This document shows positions 1 through 5,919 of a stretch of 5,919 nucleotides of DNA, piece by piece. The stretch's first letter is position 1; each line of letters begins with the position of its first letter. A program made the translations under genes and the position numbers. Under the pieces are notes generated by a model. The model made no database searches. It saw only the letters and a list, made by a program, of their open reading frames with translations, and was not told the origin of the DNA. The stretch is from Aequorivita sp. (GTDB lineage: Bacteria; Bacteroidota; Bacteroidia; Flavobacteriales; Flavobacteriaceae). Where the stretch lies: NCBI GenBank assembly GCA_002733915.1, contig NVXN01000011.1:29661-35579 (forward strand). Direction: 5' to 3'.

Positions 1-1607
1 TTATTCTTATTTCTACACTAGGTTTTGCCCAAACTGAGGAAGCCCTTGTCTTTTTAGAGGCAAAGGATCCAGCAGTAGTTTCTTTGGCTTTGGCCAACCC
101 TATCACCATTATGACCCAAGCGGCTATTGATAGAAAGAATGCACAAGGAATTGTAATTGATGAACGCGATGTACCCCTGAATGAAGCTCAAAAGGCACTC
201 ATAGAAGCCGCTACGGGAATTACAGTTATGGCAAAGTCTAAATGGATGAATGCCTTATATGTGCGCGGGACCGAGAATAATATAAATGCACTTTTGAATC
301 TATCTTTTGTGGAAGATATAGAATTTGCCGATAAATCTTTGAACAGACCCTCAGCCGGAAAACAATTCACCCAAGACAAGTTTGAATTTGAACAAGCAGA
401 ACGCCCCATTTACAATTATGGCAATGCGGCAAACCAAACTGAAATGATAAACGTGGATTATCTTCACGAAAACGATTATATTGGAGAAGATATAATAGTA
501 GCATTTATGGACAATGGTTACCCCAATGTGTTGACCAACCCCGCCTATGCTACATTACGAAATGAAGGAAGACTATTGGGATATTATGATTTTGTCGCCC
601 GCGTAGAAAGTCCCACTGGAACCGGAAGTCACGGTGCATCTACATTTAGCGATGCAGCTGCCTTTTTGAACGGTCAATTTGTAGGAACTGCTCCCGGAGC
701 ATCGTACTATCTATTTGTGACTGAAGATGATAATAACGAATCTCCCGCCGAAGAAGCCTATTGGGTAGAAGCATTAGAACGTGCTGATAGTTTGGGAGTT
801 TATGTAACTAATACTTCTCTGGGATATCAAGATTTTGACAACTCAGCATATGACCACTCTTATGCAGACCTTGATGGACAAACCACTATTGGTGCGCGTG
901 GCGCCAATCTAGCTTTTGACAAAGGCATGATCACAGTAACTTCAGCTGGCAATGACGGGCAGCCTTGGAATTTTGGTTACGTAGGTACGCCGGGCGATGC
1001 CCCAGGTGCCTTTACAATCGGTGCGGTAGATCCCAACGGAAACTATGCTGGTTTTAGCTCCCATGGACCAACGGTTGATGGTAGAGTAAAACCAGACGTT
1101 ATGGCTCAAGGTGAAGATGCCGCCATTGTAACAGCTAATGGAAATTTGAGCTATGCAAATGGAACTTCTTTTTCATCCCCAATTACAGCCGGTGCTGTTG
1201 CTTCTCTCTGGCAAGCCGTTCCACATTTAAAGAATGATGTAGTAATGCAGGCAATCCGTGAATCTGCCTCAATGTATAATAACCCTACCGATAATATGGG
1301 CTATGGAATTCCAAATTTTGGAGATGCATTGGAGGCGTTATTGCTTTTAAGTGTTGAAGACCAATTACAGGAAAATAACTTTGCACTATATCCTAACCCA
1401 GTAACTACGCAAATAAGCATTTCTTTTCCAAAAAATGCTGAAAATGCAGATTTTACACTTTACAATGTTTTGGGCAAAAAGATTCTTCAAACCAAAATTA
1501 CCACACTTAATAATAGTGTAGATGTTTCGGGACTTTCCTCTGGAATGTATATAGCTTCAATCACTTCAAACAATAAAACAACAAGCTATAAAATTATTAA
1601 GCAGTAG
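1..1607 (+). CDS. Secreted S8 (subtilisin-like) serine peptidase with T9SS type A sorting domain, 5' truncated
   Basis: Exported endopeptidase, probably acting on extracellular protein. The frame is open from the window edge (first full codon at 3), so the true start is upstream; the TTG at 84 is internal. Codons 3-29 are the end of a signal peptide, with likely cleavage after Gly-Phe-Ala before Gln. An N-terminal region of about 100 residues resembles the I9-like propeptide of this family (WMNALYVRGTE at 243-275). The catalytic triad is complete: Asp in FMDNG (codon 510-512), His in GSHGAS (630-632) and Ser in GTSFSSP (1167-1169). The oxyanion Asn is in SAGND (951-953). The flavobacterial signature VTNTSLGY is also present. 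After the catalytic domain (ends near 1340) comes a short linker and a T9SS sorting domain starting LYPNP. The stop overlaps the next gene by one base. In all, 534 codons are visible, so only about ten N-terminal residues should be missing. The family call is secure; the substrate is unknown. Confidence 0.95.
   Translation, partial: ILISTLGFAQTEEALVFLEAKDPAVVSLALANPITIMTQAAIDRKNAQGIVIDERDVPLNEAQKALIEAATGITVMAKSKWMNALYVRGTENNINALLNLSFVEDIEFADKSLNRPSAGKQFTQDKFEFEQAERPIYNYGNAANQTEMINVDYLHENDYIGEDIIVAFMDNGYPNVLTNPAYATLRNEGRLLGYYDFVARVESPTGTGSHGASTFSDAAAFLNGQFVGTAPGASYYLFVTEDDNNESPAEEAYWVEALERADSLGVYVTNTSLGYQDFDNSAYDHSYADLDGQTTIGARGANLAFDKGMITVTSAGNDGQPWNFGYVGTPGDAPGAFTIGAVDPNGNYAGFSSHGPTVDGRVKPDVMAQGEDAAIVTANGNLSYANGTSFSSPITAGAVASLWQAVPHLKNDVVMQAIRESASMYNNPTDNMGYGIPNFGDALEALLLLSVEDQLQENNFALYPNPVTTQISISFPKNAENADFTLYNVLGKKILQTKITTLNNSVDVSGLSSGMYIASITSNNKTTSYKIIKQ
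3..29 (+). other. C-terminal part of a Sec signal peptide of the S8 peptidase
   Basis: In the peptidase frame these codons read ILISTLGFA, a hydrophobic segment ending in a small-residue signal peptidase I site, followed by Gln-Thr-Glu-Glu. This is the usual form of a flavobacterial exported protein just after its hydrophobic core. It shows that the gene begins a few codons left of the window and that the apparent start at 84 is not used. The n-region and start codon are not visible. Confidence 0.8.
1383..1604 (+). other. T9SS type A sorting domain (C-terminal) of the S8 peptidase
   Basis: About 74 C-terminal residues begin with the hallmark FALYPNPV, contain the middle motif LYNVLGKKI and the VSGLSSGMYI turn, and end in the basic tail SYKIIKQ. 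This pattern is the Por secretion system C-terminal sorting domain. It directs the protein across the outer membrane through the T9SS and is usually removed during attachment or release. It follows the catalytic domain after a short acidic linker (SVEDQLQENN). Confidence 0.93.
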
Positions 1608-1609
1608 TG
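1605..1609 (+). promoter_or_regulatory. Stop-start overlap (TAGTG) joining the peptidase and flavoenzyme genes
   Basis: The TAG stop of the peptidase (1605-1607) shares its last base with the GTG start of the next gene (1607-1609). An in-frame TAA at 1598-1600 leaves GTG as the only start before the internal Met codon at 1664. The family's N-terminus (xxRITELxxIxYPIxQ) begins exactly at this GTG. No Shine-Dalgarno-like purine run precedes it, which is normal for Bacteroidota. The arrangement suggests translational coupling on one transcript; that last step is inference. Confidence 0.75.
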
Positions 1610-2548
1610 CAAAACCGTATTACCGAACTTTTTAATATTGAATACCCAATTATCCAAGCTGGAATGATTTGGAACAGCGGCTGGCGTTTGGCCTCAGCTG
1701 TTTCAAATACCGGCGGCTTGGGGCTTTTGGGCGCAGGCTCAATGTATCCGGAAATTCTTCGCGAGCATATTCTGAAATGTAAAAAAGCGACTGATAAACC
1801 TTTCGGCGTAAATGTGCCGATGCTCTACCCAGATATTGATAAAATAATCGATATCATTATTGAAGAGGGTGTAAAAATTGTTTTCACCTCAGCCGGAAAT
1901 CCAAAAACCTATACTTCAAAACTTAAAGAGCAAGGAATTACTGTTGTACACGTTGTAAGTAGCGTAAAATTTGCTTTAAAAGCACAGGAAGTGGGTGTTG
2001 ATGCAGTAGTTGCCGAAGGTTTTGAAGCTGGCGGCCATAATGGGCGTGAGGAAACCACAACTTTCACATTAATTCCAATGGTTAAAGAGCAGTTGGAAAT
2101 TCCGTTGATTGCCGCTGGCGGAATAGCAACCGGTAGAGGCATGCTTGCAGCAATGGTTCTGGGCGCAGATGGTGTGCAAGTGGGTAGCCGCTTTGTAGCT
2201 TCGGAAGAGGCCTCATCACATCGTGCGTTTAAGCAAATGGTTGTCGATGCCAAAGAAGGCGACACACAACTTACTTTAAAAGAGTTGGCGCCCGTACGCA
2301 TGCTGAAGAACAAGTTTTTTGAAAGCGTAATGCAACTTTACACCACAAATCCTTCTAAGGAAGACCTTGTAAAACATTTGGGTCGCGCCCGTGCCAAACG
2401 CGGAATGTTTGAAGGCGATATGGAAGAAGGCGAACTGGAAATAGGTCAAATTGCTGGCTTAATTCACGATATAAAACCTGCAGCCCAAATTCTTAAAGAT
2501 ATGGTTGCCGAATTTGAAAAAGCAAAGAAAGAAATAATCAATTTATAA
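1607..2548 (+). CDS. FMN-dependent nitronate monooxygenase / FabK-like enoyl-ACP reductase family protein
   Basis: Cytoplasmic TIM-barrel flavoprotein of 313 residues; no signal peptide. Family features in order: RITELFNIEYPIIQAGM at residues 4-20; a glycine-rich GGLGLLGAG at 36-44; FGVNVPML at 66-73; EAGGHNG at 140-146, whose His144 is the family's conserved active-site histidine; and the FMN phosphate-binding pair AAGGIATGRG (169-178) and GADGVQVGSRF (186-196). The C-terminal GQIAGL (280-285) plus an amphipathic helix is also seen in pneumococcal FabK. Length fits the family (about 310-330). Members either oxidise alkyl nitronates (detoxifying propionate-3-nitronate) or reduce the enoyl-ACP double bond in fatty acid synthesis, and sequence alone does not separate these safely. 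The end-to-end resemblance to FabK as I recall it makes the second role a serious option. The GTG start is fixed by family alignment and by an upstream in-frame stop. It overlaps the peptidase gene by one base. Confidence 0.93.
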   Translation: MQNRITELFNIEYPIIQAGMIWNSGWRLASAVSNTGGLGLLGAGSMYPEILREHILKCKKATDKPFGVNVPMLYPDIDKIIDIIIEEGVKIVFTSAGNPKTYTSKLKEQGITVVHVVSSVKFALKAQEVGVDAVVAEGFEAGGHNGREETTTFTLIPMVKEQLEIPLIAAGGIATGRGMLAAMVLGADGVQVGSRFVASEEASSHRAFKQMVVDAKEGDTQLTLKELAPVRMLKNKFFESVMQLYTTNPSKEDLVKHLGRARAKRGMFEGDMEEGELEIGQIAGLIHDIKPAAQILKDMVAEFEKAKKEIINL

Positions 2549-2577
2549 ATTTTATAATATCAACTTTTAATAAATAA

Positions 2578-2609
2578 AAAACCCTTCCACTTAAATTTGG
2601 AAGGGTTTT
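2578..2609. terminator. Bidirectional intrinsic terminator between convergent genes
   Basis: A perfect 11-bp inverted repeat (left arm 2578-2588, AAAACCCTTCC; right arm 2599-2609) encloses a 10-base loop. On the plus strand the right arm runs into TTTTCTTTTT (2606-2615). On the minus strand the opposite arm runs into a T-rich tract (complement of the A-rich stretch 2572-2580). It lies 29 bases past the flavoenzyme stop and 22 bases past the stop of the minus-strand gene, so it can end transcription of both. Confidence 0.9.
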
Positions 2610-2631
2610 CTTTTTAATTAAAACCAAATGT

Positions 2632-5600
2632 TTATTCCTTGATAAGCCTTTTGGTGGTCTGTCCGTTTTCACCTTGAATAATTACAAGATAAGTAGCGGC
2701 GGCCATTTCAGAAATATCAATTGTTTTCTCGGTTCCCATACTTTTAAGATCGATTGATTTTACCATTCTTCCTCTTAAATCAAAAATACTTAGTTTTTCA
2801 AGAGATAGGCTTTGTGGATTTCCGATCGTTACGGTATGCTGGGCTGGATTTGGATACATTTGTAAACTTCCAATATCAGCATTGTTGTCGCCAGCGCCCA
2901 AGACACTTTCAACGGTTAGCTCAAATGTACAAGTAGATACATTTCCGTATTCATCTTCCGCAGTTAGTGTAATGGTATAAACACCATCAGATAACGGTGT
3001 GCCTGCTGCAGGATCTTGTGTAGTTAAAGTAACGGGGTCGGTACAGTTGTCAATTGCTGTTGCTTCTCCTGTTGCGAAATAATCTGGAACAATGTAAAAT
3101 AAATTACCAGCTCCCGGATCAACCGTTTGATCTGCAGGACAAGTAAGTACTGGCGCTAATAAGTCCACAACCGTAACCACTGCAGTGCAAGTGCTTAAGT
3201 TTCCATTTACATCACTTGTAAATACTTGAACCGTTACAGGGGTGCCAATATCGGCACAGCTAAATTCAGTAATATCTACCGCCACAGTTGCAATTCCGCA
3301 ATTATCAGTATTACTTGTTATTACATCGTTTGGATCTAGTATAGCTGTTCCATCAGCCCCAAGTTCCAAAGTAAAATCTTGACAGACAAGCTCGGGATTG
3401 GTGTTGTCTTCAACCGTTACGATAGCCGTACAGGTACTAATGTTTCCATTAACATCTGTTACTGTAAGTACCACTGTGTTCTCGCCAATGTTTGAACAAT
3501 CAAAAGTATCAATATCCAAACTATAGGTGTCTATTCCACAGGCATCGGTACTTCCACCGTCAATATCTGTTCCAGCAATAGTTACAGTTCCGGTAACGGG
3601 ATCCAATTCAACTGTAATGTTTTGGCAAACTGAAACAGGAGGAGTAATATCCTCTACAGTTACGATTGCTGTACAGGTATTGGAATTTCCATTAACGTCT
3701 GTAACGGTTAATACTACTGGGTTATCACCCACATCGCTACAGTCAAAAGAACTTGGGCTAACCGATATACTTGCAATTCCACAATTATCAGTAGATCCTC
3801 CATCAACATCGTCCGCAGTTATTGATGCATTTCCTGAAGCATCCAATTGAATTGTAATATTTTGGCAAACCATGGTTGGCGCTTCATTATCAACAACCGT
3901 AATGGTAAAGCTACAAACTGCTGTATTTCCGCTACCGTCTGTTGCAGTAAACTCAACTGTATTAACCCCTACCGGAAAAGCACTTCCACTTGTAAGACCA
4001 CCAGTTTGGGAAACAGTAACACTACAATTATCCTGACCTAAGGCCATTGGAAAGCTTACAACTGCACTACACATTCCCAAATCTGTATTTGCAGTAATAT
4101 TTGCAGAACAAACTATTGTTGGTGGGAGTTCATCTTCCACATTGACCACAGCTACGCAAATGCTTGAATTTCCATTTATATCAGTTACCGTTAAGGTTAC
4201 GTTATTAGGACCGATATCTGCACAAGTGAAATCTGTAACATCAATCGAAGTACTTGCAATTCCACAGGCATCGGTACTGCCCCCATCTACGTCTCCTGCA
4301 GTAATGGAAACATTTCCAGTAGCATCCAACTGAACGGTTATGTTTTGGCAAACTGCCGCTGGAGCTACATTGTCTTCCACAGTAACAACTGCGGTACAGG
4401 TACTTGAATTTCCATTGACATCAGTTACAGTAAAGGTAACATTGTTTGCACCTACATTTGCGCAAGTGAAAGTACTTGGAGAAACACTTAAGGAAGCGAT
4501 TCCACAATTATCAGTACTTCCGCCGTCAACATCAGAAGGAATTATCGAAGCATTTCCAGAAGCATCCAACAGAACGGTAATGTTTTGACAAACAGCCGCT
4601 GGAGCTTCGATGTCATTAATAGTTACATCAAAAGAACAAGTTTGTACTGGGTTAATTCCATCATCATATTCAAAAGTGTTTGTAGTTGTTCCTACGGGAA
4701 AAATATCGCCACTAGCAAGACCTGCTGTTTGGGTAATGGTTCCTGCACCACCACTATCAGGGCAAAATACGTGATCGTTAAGAAGTGGACTCCAACTCCG
4801 AATCCCATCAATTACAATAGTTTTGATGCCGGGAAAATTAAAAGAAACTGGAACTGGCGTAGCGTCTGGTATAGCCAATGGCCCTACAATACCTAGTGAG
4901 ATACCGCCTGTATCAAAAGCTTCTATGGTTGCCGTATCGGAAAAACCATTATATGCACTCAAGTTGAAATCAACAGTTCCTACCGTTACGTCATATTCCA
5001 GAGTCATAATACCATCAGTACTATTTGCAATAATTGTACGGTTCACTTGCCCATAATAACCTGCATCATTCCATTGAAAAAGACCCGTAGAAGTTGAATA
5101 TACACAACCTTCTTGTACAAGACCTGGCCCTTGACCATTCACTACTGTATTTTCATCCAAGCTAGAAATTCCTGAAAGAACATCCGCACTTCCTGCTGGG
5201 GGTACATAAGTTTCAAAATCTTCTGTGATACAGGAACTACCACCGCAACCAGTGGGAGATTCAACAGTATAAGTTATAACAGCACCACAAACTCCCGGAT
5301 CGTTGTCTTGGGTAATATTGCCAGGGCAAGTAAAGGGACCTCCACCGCCTCCGCCGCCTATAACATTTACTATGGCAGAACAGGTTGAAGTTGCACCGTT
5401 ATCATTGGTTACCTCAACAGCAACTGTATTCAAGCCTGTGTCAGAACAGGTAAAACTCACCGTGGCTGCTAACGGGCTTCCAGCCAATACTGTATATCCT
5501 CCGCAATCAACAGAAACACTGAACAATAAATCTTCTGCGTTTACGGTTGCGTTTCCGCTACCGTCAAGCGTAACGTCCAATACTGGCGCATTTACTTCAT

Positions 5601-5919
5601 AATCGTAATCTATACCCCAACTGTTTATCGTACCAGCATCTGGGCTCACAACGTCAGAAACCGTAAGCTCCCATAATCCCATAGTGCTTTCCCCATCAAA
5701 TACTGACAGTGGGTTGTTGGGTATGAAAGAACCGTTTATTGTAGGCACTGATCCTGCACATTCATTTTCCACAGCAGTGGCAGCTTCATCATCTAAAACA
5801 GCAACAATATTATCTCCGGAACACCCAAATCCACTTGTTGTTCTTCCAGGCCTATCAATTATTGTAGCCATGGTTCCCGATGGTGATTTTATTGTAACAA
5901 TTACGTCACCAACCCAAGT
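2632..5919 (-). CDS. Large secreted HYR/Ig-like repeat protein with P-domain and T9SS sorting domain, 5' truncated
   Basis: T9SS-exported surface or extracellular protein, probably an adhesin or the C-terminal half of a peptidase. The frame stays open to the window edge: 16 codons precede the Met at 5871 and read TWVGDVIVTIKSPSGT, the start of a P-domain, so that Met is not the start. Residue numbers below count from it. Domains: P-domain to about 92; Ig-like module 96-172; seven-Gly linker 172-178; HYR start 180-211, inserted domain 212-373, HYR end 374-420; modules starting at Cys 428, 508, 588, 669, 749, 830 and 911 (80-81 residues each); T9SS sorting domain 1001-1079. Typical modules carry four cysteines, a DVDGGSTDxCG loop and DVNGNxSTCTA, suggesting disulfide-stapled, possibly calcium-binding beta-sandwiches. 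P-domains normally follow a catalytic domain, so a peptidase may lie upstream. It converges on the flavoenzyme gene and shares its terminator. Ligand and exact role are unknown. Confidence 0.93.
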   Translation of the reverse strand, partial: TWVGDVIVTIKSPSGTMATIIDRPGRTTSGFGCSGDNIVAVLDDEAATAVENECAGSVPTINGSFIPNNPLSVFDGESTMGLWELTVSDVVSPDAGTINSWGIDYDYEVNAPVLDVTLDGSGNATVNAEDLLFSVSVDCGGYTVLAGSPLAATVSFTCSDTGLNTVAVEVTNDNGATSTCSAIVNVIGGGGGGGPFTCPGNITQDNDPGVCGAVITYTVESPTGCGGSSCITEDFETYVPPAGSADVLSGISSLDENTVVNGQGPGLVQEGCVYSTSTGLFQWNDAGYYGQVNRTIIANSTDGIMTLEYDVTVGTVDFNLSAYNGFSDTATIEAFDTGGISLGIVGPLAIPDATPVPVSFNFPGIKTIVIDGIRSWSPLLNDHVFCPDSGGAGTITQTAGLASGDIFPVGTTTNTFEYDDGINPVQTCSFDVTINDIEAPAAVCQNITVLLDASGNASIIPSDVDGGSTDNCGIASLSVSPSTFTCANVGANNVTFTVTDVNGNSSTCTAVVTVEDNVAPAAVCQNITVQLDATGNVSITAGDVDGGSTDACGIASTSIDVTDFTCADIGPNNVTLTVTDINGNSSICVAVVNVEDELPPTIVCSANITANTDLGMCSAVVSFPMALGQDNCSVTVSQTGGLTSGSAFPVGVNTVEFTATDGSGNTAVCSFTITVVDNEAPTMVCQNITIQLDASGNASITADDVDGGSTDNCGIASISVSPSSFDCSDVGDNPVVLTVTDVNGNSNTCTAIVTVEDITPPVSVCQNITVELDPVTGTVTIAGTDIDGGSTDACGIDTYSLDIDTFDCSNIGENTVVLTVTDVNGNISTCTAIVTVEDNTNPELVCQDFTLELGADGTAILDPNDVITSNTDNCGIATVAVDITEFSCADIGTPVTVQVFTSDVNGNLSTCTAVVTVVDLLAPVLTCPADQTVDPGAGNLFYIVPDYFATGEATAIDNCTDPVTLTTQDPAAGTPLSDGVYTITLTAEDEYGNVSTCTFELTVESVLGAGDNNADIGSLQMYPNPAQHTVTIGNPQSLSLEKLSIFDLRGRMVKSIDLKSMGTEKTIDISEMAAATYLVIIQGENGQTTKRLIKE
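2635..2871 (-). other. T9SS type A sorting domain (C-terminal) of the large repeat protein
   Basis: The last 79 residues contain LQMYPNPAQHTVTI, the middle motif LSIFDLRGRMV, DISEMAAATYLVII, and the basic C-terminus TTKRLIKE. These are the three conserved blocks of the T9SS C-terminal sorting domain. It is separated from the last repeat module by a short polar linker rich in Gly, Asp and Asn (GAGDNNAD). Confidence 0.93.
2908..3141 (-). other. HYR-like terminal module (seventh of the array)
   Basis: Residues 911-988 start with CPADQTVDPGAG, have an AIDNCTDPVTLTTQDPAAG core and close with YGNVSTCTFELTVES. This is an HYR-like variant more distant from its neighbours: it has three cysteines instead of four and lacks the DVDGGSTD loop. 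It caps the array just before the sorting domain. Confidence 0.7.
3142..4590 (-). repeat. Tandem array of six 240-243 bp modules (HYR/Ig-like)
   Basis: Units, in protein order, at 4351-4590, 4111-4350, 3868-4110, 3628-3867, 3385-3627 and 3142-3384. Five share the pattern CQ(N/D)(I/F)T-x-(L/V)-x-L, a loop that is DVDGGSTDxCGI in four of them, F-x-C-x-x-(I/V)-G, and D(V/I)NGN-x-S-x-C. The third unit is instead a canonical HYR domain (CSANITANTDLGMCSAVVSF, then SQTGGLTSGSAFPVG and FTATDGSGN). Units one and four agree at about 59 of 80 residues by eye. The units also share DNA words, for example TCCACAATTATCAGTA-type and TCCACAGGCATCGGTACT-type strings on the plus strand, so recent duplication is likely. 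Confidence 0.92.
4753..5238 (-). other. Domain of about 160 residues inserted inside an HYR module
   Basis: The HYR half starting CPGNITQDNDPGVCGAVITY and ending SPTGCGG (residues 181-211) is followed by foreign sequence. The normal HYR continuation (GTITQTAGLASGDIFPVGTTTNTF) resumes near residue 377. The insert begins ITEDFETY, is rich in beta-prone stretches (MTLEYDVTVG, TATIEAFD, VPVSFNFPG, TIVIDGI) and resembles a carbohydrate-binding-like jelly roll in general composition. Cys214 and Cys370 sit at its two ends and could pin its neck; Cys256 is inside. I do not recognise the family, and the fold assignment is inference. Confidence 0.65.
5338..5358 (-). repeat. Seven-glycine linker encoded by an imperfect GGN triplet run
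   Basis: Seven consecutive glycine codons (GGC, GGC, GGA, GGC, GGT, GGA, GGT) separate the first Ig-like module from the split HYR domain. The codons vary, so selection on the peptide is more likely than simple slippage, though length variation between strains is plausible. It probably acts as a flexible hinge between the P-domain/Ig-like part and the repeat stalk. Confidence 0.85.
5596..5919 (-). other. Proprotein-convertase P-domain (N-terminal edge cut by window)
   Basis: From the right edge the frame reads TWVGDVIVTIKSPSGT, then IIDRPG, GCSGDNIVAVLDDEA, PLSVFDGESTMGLWELTVSD and DAGTINSWGIDY. These match the core order of P-domains: (H/T)xxxGDLxxxLxSPxGT, then LxxRxG, then F-x-G-x-x-x-x-G-x-W-x-L-x-V-x-D, then G-x-(L/I)-x-x-W. 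The typical leading His would lie just outside the window. P-domains are beta-sandwiches found next to subtilisin- or metallo-peptidase domains and in other secreted bacterial proteins. Confidence 0.9.

Noticed and set aside
84..86. TTG as start of the S8 peptidase
   Set aside because: The frame is open upstream to position 3 and encodes a signal peptide end with a cleavage site; starting at 84 would remove the export signal from a T9SS cargo protein.
188..409. Minus-strand open frame of 73 codons inside the S8 peptidase gene
   Set aside because: Antisense to the propeptide region of a confident gene; no independent support.
1909..2313. Minus-strand open frame of 134 codons inside the flavoenzyme gene
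   Set aside because: It is opposite strongly conserved FMN-binding motifs of the plus-strand gene, with low-complexity Ser/Thr/Ala-rich translation and no recognisable domain.
3142..4590. CRISPR-like or non-coding repeat array
   Set aside because: The period is about 240 bp in multiples of three, divergence is at the codon level and the repeats encode protein modules; there are no short identical repeats with unique spacers.
3527..5602. Series of plus-strand open frames opposite the large minus-strand gene (for example 3527-3850, 4340-4588, 5303-5602)
   Set aside because: They are antisense shadows of the repeat modules. They resemble each other because the repeats do, have no family resemblance or start context of their own, and lie inside a gene with clear domains in the minus frame.
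5869..5871. ATG as start of the large repeat protein
   Set aside because: It falls in the middle of a P-domain whose first strand is encoded upstream in the same open frame to the window edge.

Overview
The window looks like a piece of a Bacteroidota chromosome, most likely marine or environmental Flavobacteriaceae. The evidence is two secreted proteins that both end in a type A sorting domain of the type IX secretion system (T9SS), a system confined to this phylum; AT-leaning coding sequence; no clear Shine-Dalgarno motif before the one visible start; and a large HYR/Ig-like repeat protein of a kind common in flavobacteria. Genus cannot be fixed from the sequence alone.

Layout: two plus-strand genes converge on one minus-strand gene. 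From the left edge to 1607 is the 3' part of a secreted subtilisin-like (S8) serine peptidase. Its true start lies off the window, because the frame is open from position 3 and encodes the end of a signal peptide. Its stop codon overlaps by one base the GTG start of a 313-residue FMN enzyme of the nitronate monooxygenase/FabK family (1607-2548). A gap of 83 bases follows, holding an 11-bp palindromic stem flanked by T-rich runs on both strands, which reads as a shared bidirectional terminator. The rest (2632 to the right edge, minus strand) is one very large secreted protein, also open through the window edge. In its N-to-C order one sees a proprotein-convertase P-domain, an Ig-like module, a seven-glycine linker, an HYR domain split by an inserted domain of about 160 residues, seven modules of about 80 residues, and a T9SS sorting domain.

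Functional reading: two of the three genes make T9SS cargo, exported through Sec and the outer membrane and then anchored or released at the surface. The S8 peptidase keeps all catalytic residues and probably degrades extracellular protein. The large protein is probably a surface adhesin or the repeat-rich C-terminal half of a peptidase, since P-domains usually follow a catalytic domain. The flavoenzyme is cytoplasmic, and its link to the peptidase is positional (overlapping genes) with no obvious metabolic logic.

Most noteworthy: the nested domain inside the HYR module, evidence that the repeat array grew by duplication of a block of at least two modules, and the one-base coupling of an exported protease with a cytosolic oxidoreductase. 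I saw no RNA gene, CRISPR array, insertion sequence or defence system.
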